DNA of 64,000 bases from Cristatella mucedo (GCA_009760855.2 WPIO01000011.1:8026001-8090000); one strand, 5' to 3'; numbered from the stretch's first letter, positions 1 through 36,420 are shown. Notes: generated by a model from the letters alone, not told the origin. Numbers and translations: made by a program.

Positions 1-138
1 TGCGGGCCGCCACAGCGAATGATTTGACTGGGGTTCCGAGGTGTTTCCAAGCTACATTGACTGCTATAGTTGAAGCTTCTACTGATATTTATACTGGTAT
101 ATGTGCATGCGCCTACATGCATGGGCGAATACTGTAGG

Positions 139-23406
<23,268 letters not shown>

Positions 23407-24270
23407 CGGTGGTGGCGACGACGACTGCGGCGGCGGCGAGTGCGGACGTCGCCCTAATCAGACGCAAACACATTTATAGGCCTGCGCTTGGCCGTAATTC
23501 TCGCCAGACCTCAGGTGGGTGAGCCCCGAGGACGGCGCGGAAGCTTCGTCATCGGCGGCGCTCCCCACACTGATTGGACATCCGCCTTCTGCTGCCCACT
23601 TTTCCTATATCCTGCCCCTTCCACCCACACTGTCGGCGGCGTTAGCCGGGCGTGCTAATGTCGGACTCCGGACCGAGCTGCGATGAGCACCGGGGGGGGG
23701 GAGGGGCGATGACGTTGTGCAGCTGTCGAGTGAGGAGAAAGCTAGTGCAAATGACACGCGATACTCCGAACGCGGACGCGCCTACCCCTGCTCGCTCGCG
23801 CCCGCGCGCACGAACTCGGGAGCGGCAGCAGATATAGCAGCTGCTGCCGCCGGCCATGCGGCTGAGGCGACGAAGCTAGCTGAGCAGCACCAGCCGGTAG
23901 CGAGCTACCCGCGCCATTGGGAGCGACTATCGCGATGACCCTATAGCTTCTGAATGCGAGCAGCTTCCCGCCGGTGGCTGGATACGTGTACCGGCGTTTT
24001 CGTCGCCTTCGGGCGAAACGTTAATCTGTAGAAACAATGGCGGCGAGACGGTCCGCGCATTCGCAGCGCGATGCGTTCGCGTTCGCGCGCTTCAACTTCC
24101 TCGGGAGAGTGCGTTGGTCACCAGCGTTTTTTCCGCTCAGCTGCCTGGATGTTGCGAGATTTATAGAAACATCTCGGGACGCAGTGCGAGCGAGCAGCTC
24201 AGCCCTCTTTCTCCCTCGATTCTCTATTCTTCTGCACCTCTCACTATCTCTTTCTCTAAATCCCTCTCGA
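23407..24270. other. GC-rich region upstream of the astacin start
   Basis: CpG-rich, with no convincing exon on either strand; it may hold the promoter or an untranslated exon. No TATA box could be assigned. Confidence 0.35.
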
Positions 24271-24299
24271 TCTCCCGCCATTGCTCTCTGTCTCTCTTT

Positions 24300-24471
<172 letters not shown>

Positions 24472-24849
24472 TGCCAGGCTCTAAACCAAACTTTAGTGTG
24501 ATCACCGGTGAGGGTATTACTTCGAGCTCGAGAACGTGGCACCAGGTCGATACCTTGTCTTTGCAAACGCGTAAGAAAGCCCCCCCCCCCCCCGCCAGGC
24601 TTGGATCATGTAAAACTCTGCGACCTTTATTTTGCGAGAGCTCGACGCTGCGCTCCGGATGAACCAGGCGCCTCTTTTTGAAACTTCCTGCGATGAGAAG
24701 ACGCGTCATTGGGCCGAGAATATATTGGATTATTTCTGCATGCAAATTCAATCAGCCGTCAGTGTTGCTGTGCGCGACGGAACCGCTTCGACCGGCACTG
24801 CGTTGCAAAAGAGTGAGGCAGCCCGCGAGGAAACTCGGACCGACTACTA

Positions 24850-26300
24850 AAGGTGGCTACCCGCGCTACATGAGCTTCCTGCTGGGCCGCGTATAAGATG
24901 AATAACTACGAGTGATAACGCATTGCTTGCGTATTTCCGTAAAAACTCGCCAAAGTAGTGCTCTCTCGCTATTTGCTCTGCGAAGGGGCAAGGTCGAGAT
25001 GGAGCTGCCTGCGCGGCCGCCGCCCGGCGGCTCTGCTCTCGCAGCCTTTCCCACTGAATGATCACCTGAGCTCACGGCCCTCTATGCCTGTGGTCGTTTC
25101 TCCACCTGCTCATGGCCGCCCTGGTTTTGCTCGAGGGTAAGGTGCTTGCCTTTTACTGCCGAGGTCATGAGCTCGAGCGCTCTGACACGCTAAGCACAAG
25201 TTTAGAGATTGAGGCCATAAATTCCTTCGATTTTATAATCTTGAGTGATACATTAAAAATACATTACTGTCAGAACCTGTCAGGGTGCTGTTAGGTTTAA
25301 AGTCTGAGGTCAAGCTAAAGCATTAATATTTTTGTTTAGAATGTATTTTTATGCGCAATCATAATATTAAATCCTGTTTAATAAAAATCCATCAAGTTTT
25401 CGCACAAAATGTGAATGGTCAAGTATTTAATGTGTCGACAATTGTATTGTATCACCATAGAAATGGTTTGAGCCAAGCTATTGCTTAGTTACCTCTGCGC
25501 ATAAATGCATCCTAATTAGTAATGCCTTATTAATAATTTTAAATACTGTGAATACAGGGTACGCTTATGCCTCCTCCCTTAAAGTCTAGGGCTCGAGCTC
25601 TGCAGCATGCTTATAACGCAGGAGCGGTGGAGATTCAGCTCTCTTGTGGAGGCAGGCAAGGGATTTATTATTACAGTCACTAGGATTATTACGCCTACTA
25701 GTTCACTTCAGTTCCAACTGCCTAATGTGAAACTTATCTATAATACATTCCTTCCTACTTTCCTAATCCATGAGATGGCATCAAGAGTCTGCATGCATCA
25801 GCCAGACTCCTTCATAATATTTGTGGCGTTATTATCACGACAGTGTGCTGAAAATGACTCAACGGAGACGTCTGCTTAGATACGCGAGGTCGAACATTCA
25901 AGCAGCAGCAACCTATTCATATTGGAGCTTCCAAGTTTTTGGATAAGTACGAGCAGCGCAGCGCCCGGTATCGTGCACCCAGACCATATCCATGCACGCA
26001 TCTACCAAGTGCCACGCTGCCGTGAGCTCTCCTTAGACACTCCCCGAAAAGAGACTAGCTATCCGTAGAGTAGAGTATCAAATCGGAGTGCGAGGAATGC
26101 ACTTGCATTGCTTAGATGACGACTGCAGCGACGAAGCAGAGACGAGAAACCATAGCGCTGACTGTCAATATAATTACAATATAATTCATTTATAGTCGAC
26201 GTCTTAATCACAGATCTCGATCTCAGTAAGACTAAAGCCGAGCTTTAGACGTCCATGCTGGAGCAGCGAGACTCAGTGGATGCAAGTGCGCAAGTACGTC
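24850..26300. other. Intergenic, little recognised
   Basis: Moderate to low GC. 25130-25250 loosely recalls a SINE-A (AGGGTAAGGTGCTTGCC, GGTCATGAGCTCGAGC, GTTTAGAGATTGAG). No gene seen. Confidence 0.4.
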
Positions 26301-26305
26301 TTCAC

Positions 26306-26390
26306 CTGCCATGATCTGCCCTGCTGTCGCTACTTTTCTTTCTTGAGTCTGACCGGCGGCCTGCTTGAGGGAATTGGAATCGCCAGCAAC
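26306..26390 (-). CDS. Possible next exon after 27645
   Basis: An 85-nt open segment between CTACTCACACAG| and GGCAG|GTGAAG. It joins the candidate exon at 27645 in phase 1 and encodes CWRFQFPQAGRRSDSRKKSS then DSRADHG. It is short and basic, supported by splice sites and phase only. Confidence 0.22.
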
Positions 26391-26504
26391 CTGTGTGAGT
26401 AGCAGGCACCTGTCCGCTACGGCGCGACGGACTTCAGAAGGGTGCCCTTTTAAGTCCATAGACTTGATGATGGGTCTTAGCCCCTGGTTAAAAAGGTACT
26501 GGCT

Positions 26505-26866
<362 letters not shown>

Positions 26867-26871
26867 TTCAC

Positions 26872-26998
26872 GACAAAGGTCGTAGGGGAAATTCCTGCAA
26901 TGAGTTAACTGCTCACAGCAAGCGGTGGTGACCGCCGGAAAGGCTCTTATGACGCTATGCAAATGAGGCTGTTAAACCAGCTAACCTAATCAGCTCAA
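26872..26998 (+). mobile_element. SINE-B remnant
   Basis: Degenerate plus-strand copy: AAGGTCGTAGGG..TTCCTGCA, CAAGCGGTGGTGACCGCC, AAGGCTCTTATGACGCTATG, GGCTGTTAAACCAGCTA. Confidence 0.55.
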
Positions 26999-27644
26999 AA
27001 GCCTAATGCTCACCATGGTCAATTCTAGGAGAACGACTAGATTTACTCGGGTGAGGGCATGAGCAAAGAGAGAACTGTGACCTAGAACCACGAGACACTC
27101 AATGCGCTACCAATTACTGTGAAACGAGAATACATTAGACTACAGTTTGATTCTGAATCGTGAAATTGGCTTACAGTATAATCGCAATGCTCAAACACCA
27201 CTTCTCGATTAGATTATTCGGGCATTTTTTCTAATAACTGCGAGAAATCTTCGTAATGCTCTGGCTAAAATATAGGCCGACAGGCTAGAATTCCTAGGCT
27301 CTCTTTTAAGGAAATGACTGACTTTTAAATGTATGACTGTCATAGTCATTAAGACAAAGTTTATTTTTAGAATTAATGATATATTTTTATTTCCCTGAGA
27401 CATAAGCGATTAGAAAATTACAATTATTACCCACGAACGATAATTGTTAGACATGATGCAACTGATGAAGTTAGTGTATTTGTATATGTATATGTATTGT
27501 ACATGTAGCTGATGAAGCTAGTGCTTTGATGCAGTGGCGAAGTACTGCTGAAAAGTAATTGTCAAAATGGCGTAAATATAAACTGGTTAAGTTGAGGAAC
27601 TGAGTTCGGAGGCTTTACCTAGAGAGCGACGCCGTGGTTCTTAC

Positions 27645-27916
27645 CAAATAGCGTATAAATTGAGCAGTTGACGCTCAAAGAATCGTCCCGAGTGTCCAAA
27701 ATAAGCAGCCTGGTACGGGCGTTAAAATCAAAAAGAAGCATATCAACCCATTCGCTAATAACGGGCCGTGGTATGGAGGGTCGATACGATGGTTGTCTGG
27801 CGAGTTTGTACCAACCGCTGGCTTTCCAACGGCTCTCACAGCTCTTAGGTCGATCCCCGCAAAGGTCAGATACGCCCAAACCGACGTCCATCTTGGCGTG
27901 GCAGACAAGTGAACTT
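27645..27916 (-). CDS. Candidate exon of an unrecognised protein
   Basis: An open 272-nt segment encoding SSLVCHAKMDVGLGVSDLCG, DRPKSCESRWKASGWYKLAR, QPSYRPSIPRPVISEWVDML, LFDFNARTRLLILDTRDDSL and SVNCSIYTLF, with donor TTTG|GTAAGA. The balanced composition and four Cys look like a real extracellular domain rather than a chance ORF. The acceptor CGGCAG|A is only fair. No family is recognised. Confidence 0.4.
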
Positions 27917-28132
27917 CTGCCGCCTCTCGAGCTAAGCGGACGCTCCCTTCTATGCCTGCCGCTCGGCCTGATCAAACTTCTTCGTCTTCCATCTACGGTA
28001 GCAAAATAAATTTTTGAGAGCCTGACCGAGCATTATTGTGCAACGACGACGAAAGTGCACGCCAAAAAAGCCGCGGAAACTGCGGAGCCCATCGCCGAGT
28101 GAAGCTTACTGGCTGCGGAGCCCATTCACCGG

Positions 28133-28850
28133 ATAATAACAATAACAATATTAATAATAGTATTATATGTGCTGCAAAGGGAAACGCGATTGAATTGTGA
28201 GGAATATCATGCTTCATGAACAACATGAATAAAACGGTTAGGGGTGGCATGCACAGGGTCAGCATGCAAGTGCGGTTAGTGGCAGCATGCAAAGTGTCAG
28301 CACGCATAAGCACATCAAGGACCGATCAAAGGGACCCACTAAATGCTGTCCTAAATAGGTGTTTTTTCAAGTTCTTTTTAAATGCGGTCAAGTCAGAGGA
28401 TGTTGTGACGCAAGTCGAGAGTGAGTTCCAGGCTTTGGGAGCACACGAACTGAATGCACGGTCTCCAAAGGATTTGTGGTTTGTGCGAAGTATTGGTAAA
28501 CTGATGGATTCCGAAAAGCGGATGGTACGATGCTTGGCCTGGTGGGAAAGCATATCTGAGAGATAGGCTGGATCCAAAAAATGAAGTGACCTAAAAGTGA
28601 GCGACAAAACCTTGAAGTCTATCCGTTGCTTGACTGGTAGCCAGTGCAGGTCGGCGAGAAGTGGTGTGATGTGGCAACTATCGCCTGATTGCACACGCCG
28701 GTAGGCCAGCAAGCAGTGAGTTACAGAAGTCAAGACGGGATGTCGCAAATGCATGGACCAACGTAGACGTGGTATCCTTATCTAAACAAGCCCGAATGTT
28801 TGCAATGTTATGTAGCTGAAAGTAGGCAGACTTGATTCACAGCAGGCAGA
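28133..28850 (-). mobile_element. L2/CR1-like LINE fragment
   Basis: Minus-strand C-terminal ORF (LHWLPVKQRIDFKVLSLTFR, APKAWNSLSTCVTTSSDL) and 3' UTR, with frameshifts. It serves as the uninterrupted reference for the nested copy at 47.4-48.8 kb. Confidence 0.85.
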
Positions 28851-29243
28851 CTTGATTCACTTGAGAACACGTTCGCGCCAACGCGCGCTTGGACCTAAGA
28901 ATTTTGAGCCTGACCGCCGAATAATTCTTGCAGCGTGCATCATTTGACTATTCCTTGCGCGCTGTGCCTCTGCATTTTGGAGCGGAGCGAAGCGCGAATT
29001 ACGGAACATCCAAGCGAGATGCATAGTTCAAGTGTTTTGGGGACTAGGCTGATTTTAACTATCCGCACAACCCCTGGAAATACCGCAGGCGCGGCGGCGT
29101 ATAGGCGTGGGCAAGTTCTGCACATCGCCGCAGCGACGTCGGAGCGAGGCAAAAAAACGCACGCCCCGCCCCAAGCTCCGCCGGAAGCTAGCAACAGAAC
29201 AAGGCTGTGAGCCTGGGTTTTTCAGCCTCCTCGAGCGAGGCAA

Positions 29244-29420
29244 ACCAAGCTTTACGGTCACTTATAGAAACGTCACGTTGGAGCCGGACTCTCAGCTTCC
29301 AATGTGAAGGGTAGCTGATACATGATGGTCGAGCAAATTTTGATGCGTACGCTTTCCTGTTTCGGCGCGACTCTCGTTGAAAACCCATAAAATCGCATTC
29401 GATCGTTATTGTTATTCATT
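29244..29420. repeat. Dispersed repeat R4, copy 1
   Basis: GTCACGTTGGAGCCGGACTC through TTCGATCGTTATTGTTATTC; similar to 37431-37610. Class unknown. Confidence 0.65.
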
Positions 29421-29489
29421 TTGAGAATCACTTGTCGCCCGTCTGAACCGCGACGACAATGCTAGCGGAGAGCAGTGGACTGAGCCACA

Positions 29490-29759
29490 GGCAGTGATGA
29501 GGAGCTGGAGCAGGAGGAACAGAAGGAGCAGGAGCGAGAACAGGAGCAGTAGGAGCAGGAGGAGCATGAGCAAGAACGGGAGCAGGAGCAGGAGGAGGAG
29601 CATGAGGAGGAACAAGAGGAGCAGGAGTAGGAGGAGGGGAATGAACAGGAGGAGGAGCAGAAGCAGAAGAAGGAGGAGCAGGAGGAGAATGAAGAAGAGG
29701 AGGGTGGTTAGCCAGTGCGCTGCCGCCCGAGCCGAGCCGCCGACTAGCTCTGCGCTTCT

Positions 29760-29801
<42 letters not shown>

Positions 29802-29860
29802 GCCGCCGCCGCCTCCTCCGCGCCCAGCGCCCCCGCCCCCGCCGCCGCCCCCCGCCGCCG
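29490..29860. repeat. Purine GGAGCA-type array followed by (CCG)n
   Basis: About 220 bases made almost entirely of GGA/GCA/GAA units on the plus strand, then a CCG-rich tract at about 29757-29860. The Arg-rich and Pro-rich ORFs here are read as low-complexity artefacts. Confidence 0.85.
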
Positions 29861-29879
29861 ACTCCGAGTGCTCTCAAAG

Positions 29880-31110
29880 CGAGGCTCTCTCGTACGCGGG
29901 CGACTGCTTTTGTCGCGCCAACCACTGCAACTGCGGGAGAACTCGTGGCGCGTCGGAGGACGAGGCGACGTGGCGTAGAAGGGTTGTTTTTCTACAGTCC
30001 GAGGAATGGCCAGGCGCTCTGACGCACGTCGACCACTTAGCTCTCGCTCCGGGTTCATGCCGCTCGCGTTCTTTTACCGCCCTCGCAACAGATTCACCGC
30101 GCGGATGTGGATGTATGTAGCATCGAATTCTGCTGTTCGAGCGGTGCATCTGTTGGTCCGCTCAGCTGACGAGCGGCGTTGCATTCTCGGAGGTAATGTG
30201 GAACAGTCGCCCTAGTCGAGGGGGCGGCGACCAATTGAGCTTTCGCAACGATGACGGCTGCTCATCGCATTTGGCGGCGCAACCGGCGAGCGAGCTCCGC
30301 GTTTGCTATGCGCGTCAGCAGCTGCCGCGCGGAACGATACGCCAAATTAACCGAACGACCCGGGTCGCTGCTGGGCGGGAGACGCGCACTGAAGCGAACG
30401 GATGCCGCGAAGCTATAGGCGACCGCCCCCACCAATGATGCACGTACAGTTGTCTATCGTTTATCGCGCGGTTAGTCAATTTCAGACTCTACCACGATAA
30501 GTGAATTTCCGTGAAGTAGGATTCTTCATTTGTAAATCAAATATTTTCGTAGTTTTAGCATAGGAAACCTACGCACGATGCTCTAAATACGGATTTTAAC
30601 ATTACAAGTCCCCTCTGGACATAAAATGACACCCCAGTAGTCACCATTACAATAGTATTATCCAATATATTAGAAAAATGAGAGAAAATACGGCATATTA
30701 CACCTTGCAGCGAGTCTGAGAGAAACGAACTCGCGCGAGGCTGAGCCAATCAACGGCCAGGATAGGAAGAGGAGAGAATAGCCAATCAGAGGGCAGCACG
30801 CTCAGATTGGCTTGGTTTCAACATACCCGAATTTTTGGAAAACAGTTCTTGCCCATACACAAGGAGTGGTCGAGCAGCTGCAATTGGCCTAGAAGGATTT
30901 GCGAGGGTTCGCGAATACATAGGCCCACAGCCGATACGTAAAGTAGTTTTATTTTAATTATAAAAAGTGGTATATAATTAACTCAGACAACCGTGTGCGT
31001 GCTGTATCATCTTCACTATCTCGATAAACATTTTATGAATACATTTGAAAATACCGCGGTACAGTGAAGCCGGGATAGTCGAAGCGCGACGTGGCGTGGG
31101 ACGACTGTAA
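29880..31110. other. Intergenic, no gene recognised
   Basis: GC-rich to about 30440, then AT-rich. No conserved motif or repeat family was recognised. Confidence 0.4.
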
Positions 31111-31111
31111 T

Positions 31112-31682
31112 CACGCCACTTCTACACGACCTGCAGCGGCTCCCAATCGATCAACGCATCGACTTCAAGGTTCTGTCACTCACTTTTAGGTCCCTTCGTC
31201 CTTTGACTCCAGCCTACTTATCAGACCTCCCCCATCAGGCTACGCATGGTACCACCTCTTTTCTGAATCTAATCGTTTAGCTACATCTCGCACGAACCAT
31301 AAATCCTTTGGAGACCGTGCCTGTAGCACGTATGCTCCCAAAGCCAGGAACTTACTTCCGAGTGGCGTCACAACATCCCCTGACTGGGCGACATTTAAAA
31401 AGAAGCTAAAAACGTATCTACTTATCTCAGCATTTATTTGGTTCTCGCGATTCGTCATGCGTGTGCTTATTCGTGCAGATGCTGTGCATGCTGCCACTGG
31501 CCGTACTTGCATGCTGACTTAGCGTATGCCACCTCTAACCATGTTATCATGCTTGTTGTCCTTGAGCATGATACCACTGACCATTGGACTATGCCTCCTA
31601 TGCAAAATAAGTAAAGCGCCTAGAAAAAGATTAAGCTTTTTGATGGTGCTGAACAAATGTATTAATATTATCATTTTGTTAT
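31112..31682 (+). mobile_element. LINE 3' fragment
   Basis: ATCACGCCACTTCTACACGA..IDFKVLSLTFRSLR.. to the 3' UTR and GCGCCTAGAAAAAGATTAAG tail. Confidence 0.8.
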
Positions 31683-31689
31683 TATTCTA

Positions 31690-31985
31690 AATTACAAAAT
31701 TCTGAAAATGGGCTCGGTCAGCATAGTTCCGGTAATATCTGTGCTCAATCTGAGCATTCTGCTCCAAGGTGACCTGTCACTAGACGACCTCGTCGGTTTC
31801 ACAGTCAAGCATACCTATTTTGAGCTACGTAACATTGCAGTAATTCAGGCGTACCTAGACAGGGATATCGCAGTTAGTCCATGCATTTGTCTCGACTTTT
31901 GTATTTCAATGCTCGTTAGTCTTACGACTTGTGCAATAAGGCGCAGGCATAGGATGTAGAGCTCTGCAGTTAGGCTTGTCTGCCT
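31690..31985 (+). mobile_element. LINE fragment, mid-ORF
   Basis: LSILLQGDLSLDDLVGFTVK, corresponding to the KLGVIF..LSLDDHI region of the LINE ORF; degenerate. Confidence 0.65.
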
Positions 31986-32050
31986 TAAATGTTGCAATGG
32001 CTACCTTACACCATTTCTCAACGACCTGTATTGCCGGTTCTTTAAAAAAA

Positions 32051-32218
32051 ATCCTAGCTGATTAAACAGCCTCTTTTTGTATAGCGACAGAAGAGCCTTT
32101 ACGGCTATCACCACCGCTTGCAGTGGTGATAAAGAATCACCCACCGCAGGAATCGAACCCACGACCTCGGGACCGAGGTCGTGAAAGCAACCGCCTTACC
32201 TAGTGTGCCATCACAGCT
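32051..32218 (-). mobile_element. SINE-B copy, well preserved
   Basis: Full-length minus-strand copy: box A region GGCACACTAGGTAAGGCGG, box B GGGTTCGATTCC, hairpin ACTGCAAGCGGTGGTGATAG, tail CGCTATACAAAAAGAGGCTG. Confidence 0.88.
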
Positions 32219-32228
32219 CACCAATTTT

Positions 32229-32472
32229 GGACGATTCATCCACGTACTGTTAATTCCAGGCGATCACCTAGAGAACGTTTCATCCACGGACGATTCATCC
32301 ATCGACTGTTCATGCTGACTAGACATCCTATACCCTAAATCCTACTTGAAGGTATTTTTTCAACATTTTTCCCCTTTAGCAATTCATATTAACAATTGTA
32401 GATATTATTCTGGATGAATCGTCCGGGATGAACAGTCCATGGATGAATCGTCCGTGAATGAATCGTCCGGGA
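32229..32472. repeat. Foldback (MITE-like) element with 29-bp inverted core
   Basis: Inverted arms share a 29-bp core with one mismatch: 32285-32313 (CACGGACGATTCATCCAT...) and 32428-32456. Each arm repeats GGACGATTCATCC, and the two cores are separated by about 114 AT-rich bases. No ORF. Confidence 0.8.
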
Positions 32473-32802
32473 GGCCATATTTTCCCGCCCTATCTCGTAA
32501 CCTACAGAATCTAAGGTTTAGTCAGACACGCACAAGTCACTTCAGTTGTCATGCACCAGCGTACCTACTCAAAACTTACCGACACCAGAAGTATCCAGCA
32601 TGTACGTAAAGAGGAACTACATCCAATAAAATCATGAAAAATACGTAAGAAGGATGTTTCTTTTTTATTAACACAATAAGAAAGTTTCCAGTCTTAAATT
32701 AATGGCAAGACTGGACCGGCTATTTATGGTTCTGACCAGGCTGTACCAGGAAACCAGATTAGGTAACCCTTAGAAACCTTTCCAGGCTCACATCTTTGAA
32801 GA

Positions 32803-32945
32803 GCTGGGTTGGTCCAGCGGTTAAGGTGCTCGCCCCGACTAAGGTCTGGCTGAGGTCGTGGGCTCGAGCCCTGAGGCATATGTGAAGCGCCTGGATAGAG
32901 ATTTAGTTCTCTTGGGGCGCTATACAAATGAATTATTATTATAAA
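32803..32945 (+). mobile_element. SINE-A copy, well preserved
   Basis: Box A (TGGTCCAGCGGTTAAGG), box B (GGGCTCGAGCCC), body GAAGCGCCTGGATAGAGATT, tail GGGGCGCTATACAAATGAAT. Confidence 0.88.
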
Positions 32946-33514
32946 TTATTAAGTGTTCTAGTTGGTTGAAACGTAAATCTCGTGAGCTTTTCGTCCACTT
33001 TTTTAAATTGCATTCACGCATATGCATGCGATTTTTTTGCGTAGCTGTACTTGCGCACATCCTTTCGTGAATGTAGCATTGACTACATTCCAAAGCAAAT
33101 AAAAGGATAGTTTATTCATTGCTCTTACTGGATTTTTTATATCATAACCGTATTGACTTCCTTGAAACATAGGCGTACACGCAAATACAAGTATTCATTA
33201 GTCAACTTGTTAGTTATAACCAAAAATGGTAGCGAAAATTTATATTCAACGGCACCGAACAGAGAAAGCGCAAGTGGCGGACGGCGGCGATCGTATCAGT
33301 TTTACAAATCGGAAGGGATGTCACAAATGACGATAAAATCTTCTTCTAGAAGTAATGAAACTTTAGATCTTTACTGATAAAGCGCTAGTGTGAATAAAAA
33401 GTTTTATTTTTTCTAATAATAATGTTAGACATGCTTTTTGAGTTGTATAATAACTAATTCTCTTTCTCTGCTCGTCACATTCACTTGCTACAAAATGTTT
33501 TATATCAAGATAAA

Positions 33515-33645
33515 AATATAGCTGCAATTCATTTGCGTAGCACCTTGAGAGAACCTAACGTCTATTCAGGTACTTTCGATATGCCGAGGGTCTCCAGCCC
33601 CAACCTCAGTCGTCGACGGTGAGTGCCTTACCAGTGAGGGGTTGG
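33515..33645 (-). mobile_element. SINE-A copy, degenerate
   Basis: Minus strand, with the family tail (ATTCATTTGCGTAGCACC) and a damaged tRNA head. Confidence 0.65.
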
Positions 33646-33859
33646 AATGAAAGCATAATATTAATAATTCTTTTTATTATTAGTATAGGTCATTTTTAAA
33701 GCATCCTCGAAGAAATCATTCTATATCCAACTGCTTCATAACAACAGAATAAACAACAAAACGTACGTTAGTGACATATGGCATCCTAGTTAGTAAAGAT
33801 TGCGATAACATATTATTACTAAGTTTGTACCAGGCTTTATCATTCACCTGCATGCATGC

Positions 33860-34440
33860 AAAGTACACAAGAAAAAAGATAAGTTCACTTACCGGCGAAG
33901 GGAAAGCTGGCCGTAACAGATGCGTCTTTAGCTGAGATGTAATAGATACAAGGTCATAGTAGGAAGTTACTGTAACCGGTAACAAATTCCAGACTTTCGA
34001 TATATAGTAATAAATCATAATACACTTGATAAAGCGCCCTCTGAGAACTCAATCTCTTTCTAGGCGCTTTACATATGCTGCTAAGGAAACACGATTGAAT
34101 GGTTAGTGGTATCGTGCTTGATGAACAACTGGAATAACATGGTAGAGCTGACATGCGCAGGGTAAGCATGCAAGTGTAGTTAGTGGCAGCATGCACAGGG
34201 ACCCACTATATGCTGTCATAAATAGGTGCGTTTTTAATTTCTTTTTAAATGTGGTCAAGTCAGGGGATGTCGTGGCGAAAGTCGGTAGTGAGTTCCAGGC
34301 TTTGGGAGCATACGAACTAAATGCACGGTCTCCAAAGGATTTGAGGTTTGTACGAGGTCTAGGTGAACAGTTCGATTGAGGGGGTCAAAGCAAAGGTGCA
34401 ACTGAGTGTCATCTGTTAGCTGAATCCGCTTCACAGCCAT
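33860..34440 (-). mobile_element. Two LINE 3' fragments
   Basis: 33860-34012 encodes KVWNLLPVTVTSYYDL, a divergent C-terminal ORF. 34015-34375 is a closer family member with the tail hairpin and 3' UTR, continuing to about 34440 with RT-region sequence (DDTQLHLCFDPL). Confidence 0.7.
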
Positions 34441-34817
34441 TGGCAGGACGATTTCACCGAGACCTGCAGTGCATTACTGACTGACTCAGGACAACGGCTA
34501 TTTTCGGAGCTGCAGACCACTGCTGATTGGCTGTACCTAGGCCAATAGGCCTCTGCCACGGCCACACCAGCTACTGATGGTCAGGGCTGATCAGAGCGTG
34601 ATCCTGAAGAGTAGCTAGTAGTATTAAGATTAGTAGGCGTGATGGCTTGCTCAGCCAATGGTCATCATTTAGGATTACTATATATGGGACCCGTCGGATG
34701 CATTTTCTTTGTCCGTATTCGATACGGTCCACGTTCTGTTAGTCGGCTGCTGTTAAGAAACTACCATAATTTTCTCGGCAAATGACTGGTGAATGGCTTA
34801 AATATAAATAAATAAAC

Positions 34818-34952
34818 AAAATTCATTTATATAGCACCCCAAGAGAACTTAATCTCTATTCAGGCGCTTCACATATGCCTCGGGGCTCGAGCCCACGACC
34901 TCAGTCAGACCTTGGTCGGGGCGAGCACCTTAACCGCTAGACCAAACCGGCT
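34818..34952 (-). mobile_element. SINE-A copy
   Basis: Full minus-strand copy with box B GGGCTCGAGCCC and box A TGGTCTAGCGGTTAAGG, sitting between LINE segments. Confidence 0.85.
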
Positions 34953-35275
34953 TCACGGAAGCAATGCATCTCACATCATCCGCATGGAAGAGAAAGCCTA
35001 GCTGTGCTTGGCAATCACATCGGCAAGAGGGGGAGTATAAACTGTGAAAAGAACCGGACCTAGCACGGATCCCTGAGGTACCCCATATTTCAGAGGTACC
35101 TCGGATGATCTTTGTCCATTCACACCAATACTCTGGAGTCTCCCACTGAGATACGATCTGAACCATTGCAGAGCAGTGCCAGTGATCCCCAGGCGAGATG
35201 AGAGGCGCTCTAGAAGAACTTTGTGACCGATAGTATCAAAAGCTGCCGAAAGATCGACCAAAACAGCAGAGATAA
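34953..35275 (-). mobile_element. LINE reverse-transcriptase core fragment
   Basis: Minus-strand ORF with VDLSAAFDTIGHKVLLERLS, WFRSYLSGRLQ and YGVPQGSVLGPVLFTVYT, the RT core of L2/CR1-clade LINEs. Isolated, no start. Confidence 0.85.
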
Positions 35276-35624
35276 TCTACCCATGTCTGCATTTCTAAGT
35301 AGGTCGTCGTACACCCGAGGAGTAGTTAGATGACTTGATGCTGAGTAGCTGGTTGCGCAAGAGCAAAATTGAGGAGCAAAGAGGTCCACGAGTAACCTGT
35401 TTTGAGCGAGTTAAGCGACCTTTAAGTCTGACAGGTGATATTGAATTTAATTAGTATGATGATTGACTGCGATCCGGTAAATGCAGAGATTTGTAGAGTG
35501 ACGTGGCTTTTACCCCGTAGGCCTCCAAGTTTTGCATCAGTTGCAAACCATTGATGGACACGGATCGGGATTTCTTGATAAACGGAATGGTATTAATCAA
35601 ATGCGATGCGAAAAAAGCATTAAT

Positions 35625-36420
35625 AATAATAATAATGCACTTGATTAAATAGTCTGGCCGCTAACTTTCGGTTGCCATCAGGCTTTCCCATAGCTATTAG
35701 TTTGGCCCTGTTATGTTTAAGCTTCAGAAAGTGAGTGGTCAGCCCAATGCGAATTTCGTCAACACAGGTTGCGAGAGGACTGAGTAATTCCAATGAGAAG
35801 CAAGGCTTAGAATGATCTAAGACAAGCTCGAGCTCCCTGCTCATCCAGGAGGTTCATGCACCTCCACTCTCCTCGGCACCAAGTCGTGTCGCTGTTCCTC
35901 GCACCGAATCGAAATCTTTTTGGTAATCGGACTTTCTGTACACCACAGTGAACTTTTTATTTTGCTCCTGTGCGCATTGCCTGCATGCCATGCACACAAG
36001 CACGATTCAGTGCTTGCAGATGACTAGCAGCAGGAGTCCTACAATGCAGCGAGCTCAAGTGTCTCGTTAAAGCTGGCATCGTGGGCATAGAATTGAAAGA
36101 CGGGGTTGTTTTTGGCGACGATATCGGCCAGCTGGAGAGTAAGAATAGTGAATAGAAAAGACCCCCCAGGACCACAACCTGAGCTATCCCATATCTGAAT
36201 GGCTTCCGCAATGGCCGATAGCAATTGAAATCTCCGCTCTGAAATCTCCAACTGGAGGTTTGACCTGGCCCAGATTGGCAGTGATATCTAGCCTGTGATA
36301 TCTAGGTGTGCGAAAACCCACTCCCCGAGAATCTGGTGGTCAATAGTATCAAATGCTGCGGTTAGTGCCAAGAACCCTACATTAGAAGCCCCTAGGCTGA
36401 TCAGCTGATCAGTGTTCAGA
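35625..36420 (-). mobile_element. Degenerate LINE ORF fragments
   Basis: 35625-35845 and about 36040-36420 carry frameshifted RT pieces (FRYGIAQVVVLGGLFYS; AFDTIDHQILGEW), truncated and out of order. Confidence 0.65.

Noticed and set aside
34998-35261. Functional reverse-transcriptase gene
   Set aside because: Only part of the RT core is open, with no start, endonuclease or complete palm; it is a truncated LINE.
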